A stretch of 64,000 nucleotides of DNA. Origin: Pseudomonadaceae bacterium. Lineage in GTDB: Bacteria; Pseudomonadota; Gammaproteobacteria; Pseudomonadales; Azotimanducaceae. Positions 44,273 through 53,890 of the stretch are shown in pieces (position 1 is the first letter of the stretch; every line of letters starts with the position of its first letter). The DNA lies in assembly GCA_024743435.1 (NCBI GenBank), contig JANSWO010000001.1, forward strand, positions 186,001 to 250,000. Reading direction: 5' to 3'. Both the position numbers and the translations under genes were made by a program. The notes beneath the pieces are model-generated. The model did no database searches. It was not told where the DNA came from and was given only the letters and a program-made list of their open reading frames with translations.

Positions 44273-45163
44273 GTGACCTGGCTTGCCGTTCAACTCACCG
44301 CTCCCGGCGCGCTCGTGGATGCCGTCAGCGATTGTTTTGACGCTGCTGGCGCTGAGGCGGTGCTGCTCCTGGACGGCGGTGATGAAGCCATTTTGGAACC
44401 GGCGCCGGGTGAGACGCCTATCTGGCCTGAAGCGCGAATACAGGCGTTGCTCCCGGTTAGCTGTGATATCGCGTCCTTGCGAGCCGCGCTGGGAGGCGTG
44501 TTCGATGAGGCTCGGCAACCGTTTCCAGGTTGTGATGTCGACTTTGTGGCCGAACCGGATACCGATGACGGGTCAGAACCTGCTTGGCGTCAGCATGCGG
44601 TTAATCGCTGCTTCAACGACAAGCTATGGATCGTGCCCAAGGGTGAGGGGCGCGAGCTCGTCGGCGCAGTGGTTGAGCTGGACCCAGGCCTTGCGTTTGG
44701 AACAGGTTCGCACCCGACCACCTCCATGTGCCTGGCGGCGCTCGCCGAGCAGGAGTTGACGGACCGGCGTGTGCTCGATTTTGGCTGTGGCAGTGGGATT
44801 CTCGCGTTAGCGGCACTGAAGCTTGGCGCGAAGGCTGTGCTTGCTTGTGACCATGATCCGCAGGCATTGCTCGCCACGCGAGATAATGCGCAATACAACA
44901 ATATCCCCGAAGACTCGCTGGAGCTGGTCTCCTCGCTTGGAATGCATCCACCTGTTGACCTGCTGGTGGCCAACGTTCTGGCAAACCCCCTGATTGAGTT
45001 GGCCCCGTCGCTCATCAGCTATGTCCGGGAAGGTGGAATGATCGTCCTGTCTGGCCTGTTGGTGGATCAGGCGGAATCGGTCGCGCTCGCCTACCCAGGT
45101 GTTGAGTTTGAGCCTACCCGAGTCGAGGGTGAGTGGGCGGCGCTCGTAGGACGGCTCTCTTGA
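44273..45163 (+). CDS. prmA: ribosomal protein L11 methyltransferase
   Basis: PrmA methylates ribosomal protein L11. The protein is 296 residues from a GTG at 44273, 12 bp after accB. SAM motifs: DPGLAFGTGSHPTT, LDFGCGSGILALAALKLGA and LVANVLANPL. The N-terminal domain that binds L11 is complete. The stop overlaps the next start (TTGA). In most relatives this gene follows accC, which is absent here. Confidence 0.95.
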   Translation: MTWLAVQLTAPGALVDAVSDCFDAAGAEAVLLLDGGDEAILEPAPGETPIWPEARIQALLPVSCDIASLRAALGGVFDEARQPFPGCDVDFVAEPDTDDGSEPAWRQHAVNRCFNDKLWIVPKGEGRELVGAVVELDPGLAFGTGSHPTTSMCLAALAEQELTDRRVLDFGCGSGILALAALKLGAKAVLACDHDPQALLATRDNAQYNNIPEDSLELVSSLGMHPPVDLLVANVLANPLIELAPSLISYVREGGMIVLSGLLVDQAESVALAYPGVEFEPTRVEGEWAALVGRLS

Positions 45164-46722
45164 GCGCGCAGAGCGAGGATGGTCTTGAACCGCTCGTCAC
45201 CGAGTGTCCGTATTGTCGCACCCGCTTTCGTGTCTCTGATCAACAGCTTGTCGCTGCCAGCGGCAGAGTCCGTTGCGGCGCCTGCCTCCAGGTTTTCCAG
45301 GGCAACGCTCACTTGCTCTTCGAAAGTGAGTTCGACTCGACCGAAGATGCCAGCGCCGCTTTGGACGAATTGCTCGATGATCTTGGCGCGGACGATGCTG
45401 ACCATGCGGAAGATGCTGACGATGAGGCAGGCGAGCCGTCTACGGGTGGGTTGGCTGCTGCGGGCGGCGAGATAGCGCAGGAGGACAGCGCCGGCGAGAT
45501 CGAGCTTGTCGATTGGACCGGAAACGAAGAACCACCAACTCTGCCTGAGCAGACGGAGCTTGAGGGCGAGGCGGAATCAGATAGCGACACAAGTGATCCC
45601 GAAGCATTGGGCAAACCCGCTGTCGAGGACGATCTTGAGCACGATGAAGAGCTGCTAATCGATTCTGCGAGCACACGAGCCATCAGCCAGGCCGTTGCTA
45701 CCGCGCGGGCGGGGCTCGCCGCTGGCCCAGACCCGGATGTGCTGCTACCGGACTGGGAAGATGCGGATCGCGAGCCGAATGCGGCTGATGATGAAGTGGT
45801 TGACCCAGACCTGGCCGCGCTCGCACCGGAGCTCACTGATGTTCGAGAGGTGGATAGCCTCGATGAATTGGATGCGTTGTTGTCCACTGAGGATGCTGAA
45901 ACCGCTGAGGGCTCTTTATCCGCTGAGGGCTCTTTATCCGCTGAGGGCTCTTTATCCGCTGAGGGCTCTTTATCAGCTGAGGGCTCTTTATCAGCTGAAG
46001 GCTCTTCACCCGCTGAAGGCTCTTTACCCGCTGAAGGCTCTACGGCAGAAGGGGTAGAGGCGAGCGGTAGTTGGGCTCGCTTTGAGCTTGTGGATGACGA
46101 GCCGGAAGCCGAGGTGCGCGACTCCGACGATGCTGCGGATGCAGCCGTTGAAGAGCCTACCCAGCAAGAGCCCGGCAGTCCGGCTGAACCAGCGGGTGCA
46201 GAGGCTGCGTCAGTAGAGCCGAACGAGCTGGCCGAACTGCTGCGAGATATGGAATCGCCGCGCCGGCGAAACTGGCTCGCGCCGGTGGTGATCGTGGGCG
46301 TGATTGCGCTGGTTGCGGAGGTTCTGTACCTGCAGTTTGATCAGTGGAGCCTGGACCCAACCTTTCGCCCGATATATGCCGCCACCTGTTCCGTGCTGCC
46401 TTGCGAGCTGGAGGCGCTGCGTGACGTGGATGCGATTCGCAGCCTCGCCCATGAGTTCAGGCCGGACCCGGATGATTCACAGCGCATGATGCTGGACCTG
46501 CAGTTTGTTTCCGACGCCGAGTTTGCGCAGCCGTTCCCGACGATCGAGGTGACGTTCCGGGCTCGGACCGGTGCGCTGATCAGTACTCAGTCGACGCCGC
46601 CGGAAGCGTATCTACATGGTGATGCGGCAGGCCTTGAGGAAATGATGCCGAAGACGCCTGTGCGCGTTACCGTCGTATTGAATGATGTTCCGGATGCGAA
46701 CTACCGCATTCGTTATCGCTAG
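45160..46722 (+). CDS. zinc-ribbon and DUF3426 protein with internal repeats
   Basis: The protein is 520 residues from a TTG that overlaps the prmA stop by 4 bp. No ATG or GTG lies before the zinc ribbon, so this start is the best choice. Residues 16-45 hold two Cys pairs (CPYC and CGAC), the MJ0042-type finger. A long acidic, low-complexity region follows, with a hexapeptide repeat. One membrane span (LAPVVIVGVIALVAEVLYL) lies near residue 380, followed by the DUF3426 domain. The family usually sits between prmA and dusB, as here. Function unknown. Confidence 0.85.
   Translation: MSAQSEDGLEPLVTECPYCRTRFRVSDQQLVAASGRVRCGACLQVFQGNAHLLFESEFDSTEDASAALDELLDDLGADDADHAEDADDEAGEPSTGGLAAAGGEIAQEDSAGEIELVDWTGNEEPPTLPEQTELEGEAESDSDTSDPEALGKPAVEDDLEHDEELLIDSASTRAISQAVATARAGLAAGPDPDVLLPDWEDADREPNAADDEVVDPDLAALAPELTDVREVDSLDELDALLSTEDAETAEGSLSAEGSLSAEGSLSAEGSLSAEGSLSAEGSSPAEGSLPAEGSTAEGVEASGSWARFELVDDEPEAEVRDSDDAADAAVEEPTQQEPGSPAEPAGAEAASVEPNELAELLRDMESPRRRNWLAPVVIVGVIALVAEVLYLQFDQWSLDPTFRPIYAATCSVLPCELEALRDVDAIRSLAHEFRPDPDDSQRMMLDLQFVSDAEFAQPFPTIEVTFRARTGALISTQSTPPEAYLHGDAAGLEEMMPKTPVRVTVVLNDVPDANYRIRYR
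45904..46044 (+). repeat. 18-bp in-frame tandem repeat
   Basis: Seven full copies of GCTGAGGGCTCTTTATCC or close variants start at 45904 and every 18 bp, with a partial eighth. Each encodes AEGSLS or a variant. The first copies are identical, so the array is young or homogenised. The period keeps the frame whatever the copy number. Confidence 0.95.
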
Positions 46723-46814
46723 CCGCACGTAAGCCGCACGCAAGCCGCTCGAGGCTGGCGAGACGCAGTTGGACTGGTATGATCGCGCGCCTCACCTGAT
46801 CAGACCCTGCGAAA

Positions 46815-47882
46815 GTGTCCCAGCCAGCGCCATCCATACTGCCTGACCGGATTGTTTATGCCCGCGGCGCCGCGCATGTGGCAGCACCGGCTGCTGGTAG
46901 CTCTGACCGTACAGAGGAAACCCTGGATCAACTGGCAGAGCCGTTGGCGATTGGCGCCGTTGAGCTGCGTAACCGCGTCGTGCTCGCACCCATGGCTGGC
47001 GTTACCGACGCTGCTTTTCGGCGCCAGGCCTGGCGGTTTGGTGCTGGCCACCTGGTCGGCGAGATGCTCGGCGCGCGACCGGATTTGTGGCACACCAAGA
47101 AGTCTCGTCTGCGCCGGGAGCGAGTGGAAGGCGCGCCGCTAGCGATACAGCTTGCGGGCAGCGAACCGGACGTATTGGCGCAGGCAGCGCGGCAGCATTG
47201 GGCCGATGGCGCCGACATGATCGATATCAACTTCGGCTGTCCGGCGAAGAAAGTGTGCCGTAAGGCGGCGGGATCTGCGCTCCTGGCGGAACCTGATCGC
47301 GTGGTAAGCCTGGCTGCGGCGTGCGTCGATGCGGTTCCCGTACCGGTCACCGTAAAGATGCGCACTGGCCCACGCCCGGACTGGCGCAACGGTGTCGAGA
47401 TCGCAAAAGCGCTTGAGCAAGTCGGCGTGGCTGCCCTAACGGTTCATGGGCGCACCCGAGCGTGTAAGTTTCAGGGTGAGGTAGACGTTGAAACGATCGC
47501 CCAAGTAAAAGCGGCGGTATCCATTCCCGTGATAGCCAATGGTGATGTTACAGATCGAGCCGGCGCGCTCGCGATGCTCGAGGAAACTGGCGCGGACGCG
47601 GTGATGGTCGGGCGAGCTGCACTAGGTGCTCCCTGGCTTCTTGGTGAGATAGTCCACGCGCGAGCACCGTCAGAGGCGGCTCAGCGCCAGAGCCTCCTGG
47701 AACTCGTCGCCGATGTGCAACGCCTGTACGGCGAAACCGCTGGTCTGCGAATTGCGCGCAAGCATATTCAATGGGGCCTGCAACGCTTTGGTTTCGCTGC
47801 TGACGCGGTTCGTCCACTGCTCAAGACCGACGATGCAGCATCGCAACTGGAACTGTTGTCCGGGCTGCTCGAGCTGCACTGA
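46815..47882 (+). CDS. dusB: tRNA-dihydrouridine synthase B
   Basis: DusB reduces uridine in the tRNA D-loop with FMN. The protein is 355 residues from a GTG at 46815. The core begins at G-A-V-E-L-R-N-R-V, so the first 45 residues are an unusual extension; a shorter start is possible. Motifs: VLAPMAGVTDAAFR, INFGCPAKKVCRKAAGSALL with the catalytic Cys, and VHGRTR. The gene fis, usually next, is absent; purH starts 54 bp after the stop. Confidence 0.93.
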   Translation: MSQPAPSILPDRIVYARGAAHVAAPAAGSSDRTEETLDQLAEPLAIGAVELRNRVVLAPMAGVTDAAFRRQAWRFGAGHLVGEMLGARPDLWHTKKSRLRRERVEGAPLAIQLAGSEPDVLAQAARQHWADGADMIDINFGCPAKKVCRKAAGSALLAEPDRVVSLAAACVDAVPVPVTVKMRTGPRPDWRNGVEIAKALEQVGVAALTVHGRTRACKFQGEVDVETIAQVKAAVSIPVIANGDVTDRAGALAMLEETGADAVMVGRAALGAPWLLGEIVHARAPSEAAQRQSLLELVADVQRLYGETAGLRIARKHIQWGLQRFGFAADAVRPLLKTDDAASQLELLSGLLELH

Positions 47883-47936
47883 GCATTCGCGACCATCACA
47901 CCCTGATTAACTAGATCGATTTCCTGAGAAAACCTG

Positions 47937-49502
47937 ATGTCCACTGATTCCACCGCAACATTTCATCCCGTCCGCGCGCTGTTGAGCGTTTCGGACAAAT
48001 CGGGACTGGCCGAATTTGCATCTGTGCTGGCTGGCGAGGGCATCGACCTTCTGTCGACGGGTGGCACTCACCGAACGCTCAAAGATGCCGGGCTTGCTGT
48101 CACCGAGGTTTCCGAGCGAACGGGTTTTCCTGAGATGATGGATGGGCGTGTCAAAACCCTGCACCCGCGCATTCACGGCGGCATCCTCGGCCGACGGGGC
48201 GTTGACGAAGCCGTTATGGCTGAGCATGACATTCGCCCAATCGATATCGTCGTGGTGAACCTGTATCCGTTTGCGGACACGATCGCGAGACCGGATTGCA
48301 CCCAAGCGCTGGCGATAGAGAACATCGATATCGGCGGCCCGGCCATGGTCCGCAGCGCCGCCAAGAATTTCGCCAACGTGCTCATCGTTGTGGATCCAGC
48401 AGATTACGAAGAAGTAGCGCAGGCTCTGCAGCAGGGGAATGTGGATCTGTCCATGCGTCGTCGGTTCAGCGCTAAAGCCTACGCACATACCGCTGCCTAC
48501 GACGCTGCGGTTGCAGCCTATATGGCGCAGCAGTGTGACGATGCGCTGCCATCGAGCATAGCGTTTGCCTACAGCCGGCAGCAGGTACTTCGCTATGGCG
48601 AAAATCCACACCAGCAGGCCGCGTTCTATCGCGAACGAGCGCCACGCAGCGGCACCATTACCGCTGCACGGCAACTTCAGGGCAAAGAACTGTCGTTTAA
48701 CAACATTGCGGATGCCGACGCCGCGCTGGAGTGTGTGAAAGCCTTTGATGACACCGCTTGCGTGATCGTCAAGCACGCCAATCCTTGTGGCGTCGCGCTC
48801 GCTGATTCTCCGCTACAGGCGTATCAGCGCGCTTTCGCGACGGACCCGACATCGGCTTTTGGCGGCATCATCGCGTTCAACCGACCGCTCGATGAAGCGA
48901 CGTTGGCGGCGATCATTGACGCCCAGTTTGCTGAGGTGATCGTTGCGCCTGAAGTGAGCGATGGCGCGATTGCCCTCGCTGGCAAACGCAAGAATCTGCG
49001 GCTTCTTGCCTGCGGTGAGTTTGAGCGTGCGAATGGCGGACAACACATCAAGCCGGTAGCCGGTGGTTTGCTCGTACAAAGCATGGATTCGCTATCGATC
49101 TCACCGGACGGTTTGCAGGTGGTCAGTAAACGCCAGCCGAGCGATGACGAGTTGCGCGATCTGATCTTCGCGTGGAATGTCGCCTGGCACGTTAAATCCA
49201 ATGCGATTGTCTATGCTCGCGATAATCAGACGATCGGTGTTGGTGCGGGTCAGATGAGCCGTGTAATCAGCGCGCGCATCGCCGGCATGAAAGCCGCTGA
49301 AGAGGGCTTAACGGTTCCTGGTTCGGTGATGGCATCCGATGCGTTCTTTCCGTTCCGCGATGGCATCGACGCGGCGGCGGATGCCGGTATTGTCGCCGTC
49401 ATTCAACCCGGCGGTTCCATGCGCGATGACGAGGTCATCGCTGCCGCAGACGAGCATTCAATGGCGATGGTGTTTACCGGTGTTCGGCACTTCCGTCACT
49501 AG
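47937..49502 (+). CDS. purH: bifunctional AICAR formyltransferase/IMP cyclohydrolase
   Basis: PurH carries out the last two steps of IMP synthesis. The protein is 521 residues, standard length. The N-terminal cyclohydrolase ([15 protein letters not shown], then TGGTHRTL and [14 protein letters not shown]) and the C-terminal transformylase ([23 protein letters not shown]) are complete. It is followed by purD after 39 bp, the usual pair. Confidence 0.97.
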   Translation: MSTDSTATFHPVRALLSVSDKSGLAEFASVLAGEGIDLLSTGGTHRTLKDAGLAVTEVSERTGFPEMMDGRVKTLHPRIHGGILGRRGVDEAVMAEHDIRPIDIVVVNLYPFADTIARPDCTQALAIENIDIGGPAMVRSAAKNFANVLIVVDPADYEEVAQALQQGNVDLSMRRRFSAKAYAHTAAYDAAVAAYMAQQCDDALPSSIAFAYSRQQVLRYGENPHQQAAFYRERAPRSGTITAARQLQGKELSFNNIADADAALECVKAFDDTACVIVKHANPCGVALADSPLQAYQRAFATDPTSAFGGIIAFNRPLDEATLAAIIDAQFAEVIVAPEVSDGAIALAGKRKNLRLLACGEFERANGGQHIKPVAGGLLVQSMDSLSISPDGLQVVSKRQPSDDELRDLIFAWNVAWHVKSNAIVYARDNQTIGVGAGQMSRVISARIAGMKAAEEGLTVPGSVMASDAFFPFRDGIDAAADAGIVAVIQPGGSMRDDEVIAAADEHSMAMVFTGVRHFRH

Positions 49503-49541
49503 GGTTTTAACTGTGCATGTAAGAGCAGGGGAGCGACGCTC

Positions 49542-50825
49542 GTGAAGATATTGGTGGTTGGCGGTGGTGGCCGTGAGCACGCATTGGCTTTGCAGGCGAA
49601 GGCCAGCGCGGGCGTCTCCGAAGTGCTGGTTGCGCCGGGCAACGCCGGTACGGCAAGCGCCGCTGGGTTGCGCAATGTGACTGTCGCAGCTGATGACATC
49701 GATGGTCTGCTTGCGCTCGCTACTGACGAATCCGTGGCCTTGACCATCGTTGGTCCTGAGCAGCCGTTGGTTGCGGGCATTCGTGATGCTTTCGACGCGG
49801 CAGGTCAGGCCTGCTTCGGCCCACACAAGGCCGCGGCGCAACTTGAAGGCTCGAAGGCCTTCGCGAAAGATTTCCTCAAACGGCACGGTATTCCAACGGG
49901 CGCATCCGAGGCCTTCACGGACGTCGAAAAAGCGGAAGCGTACCTGCAGGACGTCGGTGCACCCATTGTCATCAAGGCCGATGGCCTTGCGGCTGGCAAA
50001 GGCGTTGTGGTTGCGGAGAATCTCGACGAAGCGCGCGCCGCCGTGCGTGACATGCTCAGCGGTAATGCTTTTGGTGCATCCGGTGAGCGCGTGGTGATCG
50101 AAGAGTTTCTGGCTGGCGAAGAAGCCAGCTACATCTGTCTTTGTGACGGCGAACATGCGCTCGCGTTCGCGACCTCCCAGGATCACAAAGCGCGCGACGA
50201 TGGTGACACTGGTCCGAATACCGGTGGCATGGGCGCGTACTCTCCAGCGCCGGTCGTCACGGAGGCCATTCGCCAGCGGGTTGAGCGGGAGGTCATTGAG
50301 CCGACCCTTCGCGGAATGGCTGCAGATGGCATGCCGTATCAGGGTTTTCTTTATGCTGGTCTGATGATCATGCCGGACGGCACACCGAAGGTGATTGAGT
50401 TCAACTGCCGGTTCGGCGATCCCGAGGCTCAGGTGGTGCTGGCCCGTCTCGATGATGATCTGGTTGCAGCCTGTCAGGCAGCGCTTGCGGGTGCTCTCGC
50501 TGGCAGGAGCCTGACGTTCGACCCGCGCCCTGCACTCGGCGTTGTATTGGCGGCCGGTGGCTATCCGTTCGATTATCGCAAAGGCGATGTTATCAGTGGG
50601 CTCGATGCAGCGAGCGAGCTAGCGAGTGTGCTGCACGCGGGCACGTCTGTGGAGGATGGCGAGATCGTCACCAATGGCGGTCGGGTGCTTTGTGTCGTCG
50701 CTCTTGGCGATGATGTCGCAGCCGCGCAGCGGCAAGCCTATGAGGCGGTTGATGCAATCTCCTGGCGCGATGTTTATTGCCGCCGTGACATTGGCCATCG
50801 GGCGATATCTCGTACCGAACGCTGA
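49542..50825 (+). CDS. purD: phosphoribosylamine-glycine ligase
   Basis: PurD joins glycine to phosphoribosylamine early in purine synthesis. The protein is 427 residues from a GTG at 49542. It shows the N-terminal ILVVGGGGREHAL, the ATP-grasp core (VIKADGLAAGKGVVVAE) and NTGGMGAYSPAPV, all intact. It ends the conserved block. Confidence 0.97.
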   Translation: MKILVVGGGGREHALALQAKASAGVSEVLVAPGNAGTASAAGLRNVTVAADDIDGLLALATDESVALTIVGPEQPLVAGIRDAFDAAGQACFGPHKAAAQLEGSKAFAKDFLKRHGIPTGASEAFTDVEKAEAYLQDVGAPIVIKADGLAAGKGVVVAENLDEARAAVRDMLSGNAFGASGERVVIEEFLAGEEASYICLCDGEHALAFATSQDHKARDDGDTGPNTGGMGAYSPAPVVTEAIRQRVEREVIEPTLRGMAADGMPYQGFLYAGLMIMPDGTPKVIEFNCRFGDPEAQVVLARLDDDLVAACQAALAGALAGRSLTFDPRPALGVVLAAGGYPFDYRKGDVISGLDAASELASVLHAGTSVEDGEIVTNGGRVLCVVALGDDVAAAQRQAYEAVDAISWRDVYCRRDIGHRAISRTER

Positions 50826-50899
50826 GGCGGCCTCACGGGGCTTCCAGGGCAGGCGGCTCACACTGCGCTGCGTGTTCTCGCGCATGACGACGGACCAGC

Positions 50900-51835
50900 G
50901 TGGGTCAGTCTGTGTGTGTGGCACATCTGGTCAGCAAATTTGATCCCTTTCGCACACTGAAGGCGGCTGATCAGGCGGCCATCGCCCGGTGCTCCCAAGT
51001 CGTTACGCTGCCAGCTAACCGGCGACTGAAGCGGCGCGCAAACCGCCAGACCAGCGTCTATCTGGTTCGCGGAGAGGTGTGTTGTATGCCCGGAGACCAA
51101 CGCGTGCGCGCGTCGGATCCGCGTGCTCGACAGCCGCTGTTTCCCGAGTTTTCGGCCGTGCGCACGGATTCATCCGTGCAGGTTCTGTTCGTCGATCTGG
51201 ACAGCTGCGACTTCCTGCTCGCGCCACCGGTGGCGGATGTAGAGCCCCAGAACGAGTTGTGGCTCGATCGTTTTACGCAATCGACACTCATGCAACCGTT
51301 GGGTCCGGTTGGCTGGCAATCCGTACTGCGATCACTGACGGGCCTGACCTTTGAAGCCGGCATAACGGTGGTTGAGCAGGGTTGTCCGGGTGACGAGTTC
51401 TACATCATCGCCAGCGGCAAGCTCGCCGTGTGGCAGGACGGCGTTCGAGTGGCGTCACTCGGGCCGGGTGATTTCTTCGGCGAGGATGCGCTCATCTCTG
51501 GCCTGGTGCGCAACGCAACGGTCGTCACCGAGCAGCCAAGCGATCTCAGGCGCCTGAATCGATCCGGGTTCGCCCGTCTCGTGCAGGCGGTGGGCACGAC
51601 CGTGGTGGCGACCCAGGGCGCCCGCGTGCTCTTGAATGTGTCAGAAAACCCTGCGGCTGAAGGCCGGTGGTTGCCGTTGGAGCGGCTGCGACGGGTGGTG
51701 ACCGAACTGCCGCGAGATCAGGCCTATGCGGTGACGGGTGGTGCGTTTGGTCGCGCTCTGCTGGCCGTGTTCGTTCTTCGCCAGCTCGGGTTCGACGCAG
51801 CGCTGCTGGAGGAGTCGGCAGCTCATTCGCTCTAG
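50900..51835 (+). CDS. cyclic-nucleotide-binding domain protein with rhodanese-like end
   Basis: The protein is 311 residues from a GTG at 50900; another GTG about 15 bases later is possible. Two CNB-like parts are visible. The first (residues 15-110) is degenerate. The second (about 130-230) has the full pattern GDEFYIIASGKLAVWQDG and LGPGDFFGEDALISG, but lacks the usual Arg after it. The last 60 residues (QAYAVTGGAFGRALLAVF) resemble a truncated rhodanese without its Cys. It is probably a regulatory sensor. Target unknown. Confidence 0.7.
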   Translation: MGQSVCVAHLVSKFDPFRTLKAADQAAIARCSQVVTLPANRRLKRRANRQTSVYLVRGEVCCMPGDQRVRASDPRARQPLFPEFSAVRTDSSVQVLFVDLDSCDFLLAPPVADVEPQNELWLDRFTQSTLMQPLGPVGWQSVLRSLTGLTFEAGITVVEQGCPGDEFYIIASGKLAVWQDGVRVASLGPGDFFGEDALISGLVRNATVVTEQPSDLRRLNRSGFARLVQAVGTTVVATQGARVLLNVSENPAAEGRWLPLERLRRVVTELPRDQAYAVTGGAFGRALLAVFVLRQLGFDAALLEESAAHSL

Positions 51836-51859
51836 TGGAGGGTCAAGGGGTTCACCGCC

Positions 51860-52156
51860 GTGATCCTAGAGTTCGAGTGGGACACCTGCCCCCAAAAAAA
51901 AGAGAAGGAGCGGCAGAACGAGCGGAAACATGGTGTTTCCTTTCATGAAGCGCAATCCTGTTTCTCAGATCACCTATCATTGTCCATACCGGATGTCGAT
52001 CATTCCGAGACTGAGCGTCGCTACCTGCTCTTGGGGCTCTCGAGACTGGGCCGGTTGTTGGTGAAATCTCACACAGAGAGGGCTGGTAAAATTCGTATTA
52101 TCAGCGCTAGGCGCGCCTCCCGCGGCGAAACTAGGGCCTATGAATCAGGCAGTTAG
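51860..52156 (+). CDS. brnT: BrnT family toxin
   Basis: BrnT is an mRNA-cleaving toxin of a type II system. The protein is 98 residues from a GTG with AAGGGG upstream. It shows FEWDT at the start, then RKHGVSFHEAQSCFSD, and the C-terminal IRIISARRASRGETRAYE. The gap between EWD and KHG is about five residues longer than usual and falls at a run of 5 C and 8 A (51889-51901). The antitoxin follows after 2 bp. Confidence 0.85.
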   Translation: MILEFEWDTCPQKKEKERQNERKHGVSFHEAQSCFSDHLSLSIPDVDHSETERRYLLLGLSRLGRLLVKSHTERAGKIRIISARRASRGETRAYESGS

Positions 52157-52158
52157 CT

Positions 52159-52344
52159 ATGCAAGACGAATACGATTTCAGCGAAGGCAAGCGAGGCAAG
52201 TTTGCCGCTCAGTACGCAGAGGGCACAAACATTGTGCTTCTGGATCCTGAGCTACGACAGTCGTTTCCGAACGATGAAGCGGTTAACCACGCCCTACGCG
52301 AATATCTGGAATTTAAGAGAAAGACAGCATCAGGCCTGGACTAA
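52159..52344 (+). CDS. brnA: BrnA-type antitoxin
   Basis: The protein is 61 residues. The start MQDEYDFSEGKRGKFA is typical of antitoxins paired with BrnT. The DNA-binding ribbon-helix-helix lies at the end (LDPELRQSFPNDEAVNHALREYLEF). The pair would repress its own promoter as a complex. It is shorter than most BrnA proteins, so the helix part is compact. Confidence 0.8.
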   Translation: MQDEYDFSEGKRGKFAAQYAEGTNIVLLDPELRQSFPNDEAVNHALREYLEFKRKTASGLD

Positions 52345-52408
52345 CGAGGATTGATCCCAGGCTTCTACAGGGCTTCGTAGTTTACCCGTGGGTGCAGTTT
52401 CCAGTGAG

Positions 52409-53890
52409 TTAGGCTGGAACGGTGCGATCTTGAGCCCAGGCCCTCAGTGCATCGATTGAATCACCACGCAGCACGGAGATTGGGTAGGTGCGATGCACGG
52501 CCTCCAATACATCTTCGGTCGAGATTGCGCGTTCTTGAGAGGCGCACAGGTATCGGGCTGACACGATTGCCTGCTCGATCTCTGCGCCGGTGAAACCGTC
52601 GCTGACCGCTGCCAGTTCGGCCAGATCAAATTCATCCGGATTCATGTCTCGCTGATCCAGGTGTATGCGAAATATTTCTCGGCGCACATCGGCATCCGGT
52701 AGATCCACAAAGAACACCTCATCAATTCGCCCTTTGCGCATGACCTCGGGTGGCAGGCCGCTCACATCGTTGGCCGTCGCCACGATAAACACGCCTTTAT
52801 TGTGTTCAGCCATCCAGGTGAGCAAGCTGCCGAGCACACGAGAAGACGTTGCGTTGTCTGAGCTGTCCACGGACAGACCTTTCTCGATTTCGTCGATCCA
52901 CAGCACGCACGGAGCCATAAGCTCTGCCTGATTCAGTGAGTTGCGGAGATTGCGCTCGGTCTCGCCGTAGTACTTGTTGTACAAGGTACCGAAATCCAGG
53001 CGTAACAAGGGCAAACCCCAATGACCGGCGACAGCCTTTGCTGCCAGTGATTTGCCGCCGCCCTGAACACCCAGCAGCAGGATGCCCTTAGGCCGATCTT
53101 CGTTGTCTTCAAGAAACGCGTTGCGACGCAGGTGTAGCCAGTCTTTCAGGTTGTTGAGCCCGGCAACATCCGCCATCGCCTGGGTGTCGTACTCGAAGCG
53201 CAGCACGCCCTCCGCGTCGAGCAGATCGAATTTCAGTTTGTTGACCTCAGGTATGTCGTCGTCGCTGATCGCGCCATCGTTGAAAACGGCATGTCGTATG
53301 AGCACCTGGGCATCAGCGTGGGTCACGCCGCGCAGATTCGCGATGAACTTCTCGAGCGTCGCGGTATCGGTCTTGACGCGTGCGCCCTTATGTCGCTCGG
53401 ACCATTCCTGAGCGTTGCTGCGCACCATGGCCATCAATTCTTCATCGCTGGGAAGCCTCAGCGCGAAGGATGCCGTCATTCGGCCAATCTCGGCCGGCAC
53501 CGATAGGTTGTGGGAGATGAAGACCAGCGTGTTTTTACGGATGCCATAGTCCAGCGCGATGTCTTTCAGGTAGCGAATGACGGTTGGATCGTCCTTCAGG
53601 TAAGGATGAAAATCGCACAGGGCATAGATTGCTGGTCCGGTGGTTCGACCGATGTGGGCCAGAAGCTCCTCCGGCTCCTTCAGAGACGGTGTGCGCGGGG
53701 CTTCCACGGAGAAGCCGCGCTTGCGCAAGCCTCGGGTGACGCTCCACTCGTAGAGGGGCAGATTGCGCGCGTTAGCTAGGCGTGTAAGCAAATCCAACAC
53801 GCGCCGCTCGTCCGGCGATTGCACAGAGACGATCGGAACGTGGGCGTCCAGCATCAGGCTGAGATCGTGGGTGTCGGCCATGTCATCCAT
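52409..53890 (-). CDS. AAA+ ATPase, Ycf46-like
   Basis: The protein is 493 residues from ATG 53890, with a second ATG nine bases on. Residues 1-190 are an N-terminal region with a degenerate P-loop-like fold. The AAA+ module starts at about residue 250: Walker A GVQGGGKSLAAK, Walker B VLWIDEIEKGL, sensor IVATANDVSGLP and arginine finger MRKGRIDEVFF. The match is to the Ycf46 family, found in plastids and proteobacteria and linked to photosynthesis-related CO2 use in cyanobacteria. Its role here is unknown. Confidence 0.85.
   Translation of the reverse strand: MDDMADTHDLSLMLDAHVPIVSVQSPDERRVLDLLTRLANARNLPLYEWSVTRGLRKRGFSVEAPRTPSLKEPEELLAHIGRTTGPAIYALCDFHPYLKDDPTVIRYLKDIALDYGIRKNTLVFISHNLSVPAEIGRMTASFALRLPSDEELMAMVRSNAQEWSERHKGARVKTDTATLEKFIANLRGVTHADAQVLIRHAVFNDGAISDDDIPEVNKLKFDLLDAEGVLRFEYDTQAMADVAGLNNLKDWLHLRRNAFLEDNEDRPKGILLLGVQGGGKSLAAKAVAGHWGLPLLRLDFGTLYNKYYGETERNLRNSLNQAELMAPCVLWIDEIEKGLSVDSSDNATSSRVLGSLLTWMAEHNKGVFIVATANDVSGLPPEVMRKGRIDEVFFVDLPDADVRREIFRIHLDQRDMNPDEFDLAELAAVSDGFTGAEIEQAIVSARYLCASQERAISTEDVLEAVHRTYPISVLRGDSIDALRAWAQDRTVPA

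Noticed and set aside
46723-46814. AGCCGCACG triplet repeat before dusB as a regulatory element
   Set aside because: It is short and imperfect, three partial copies, with no further support.
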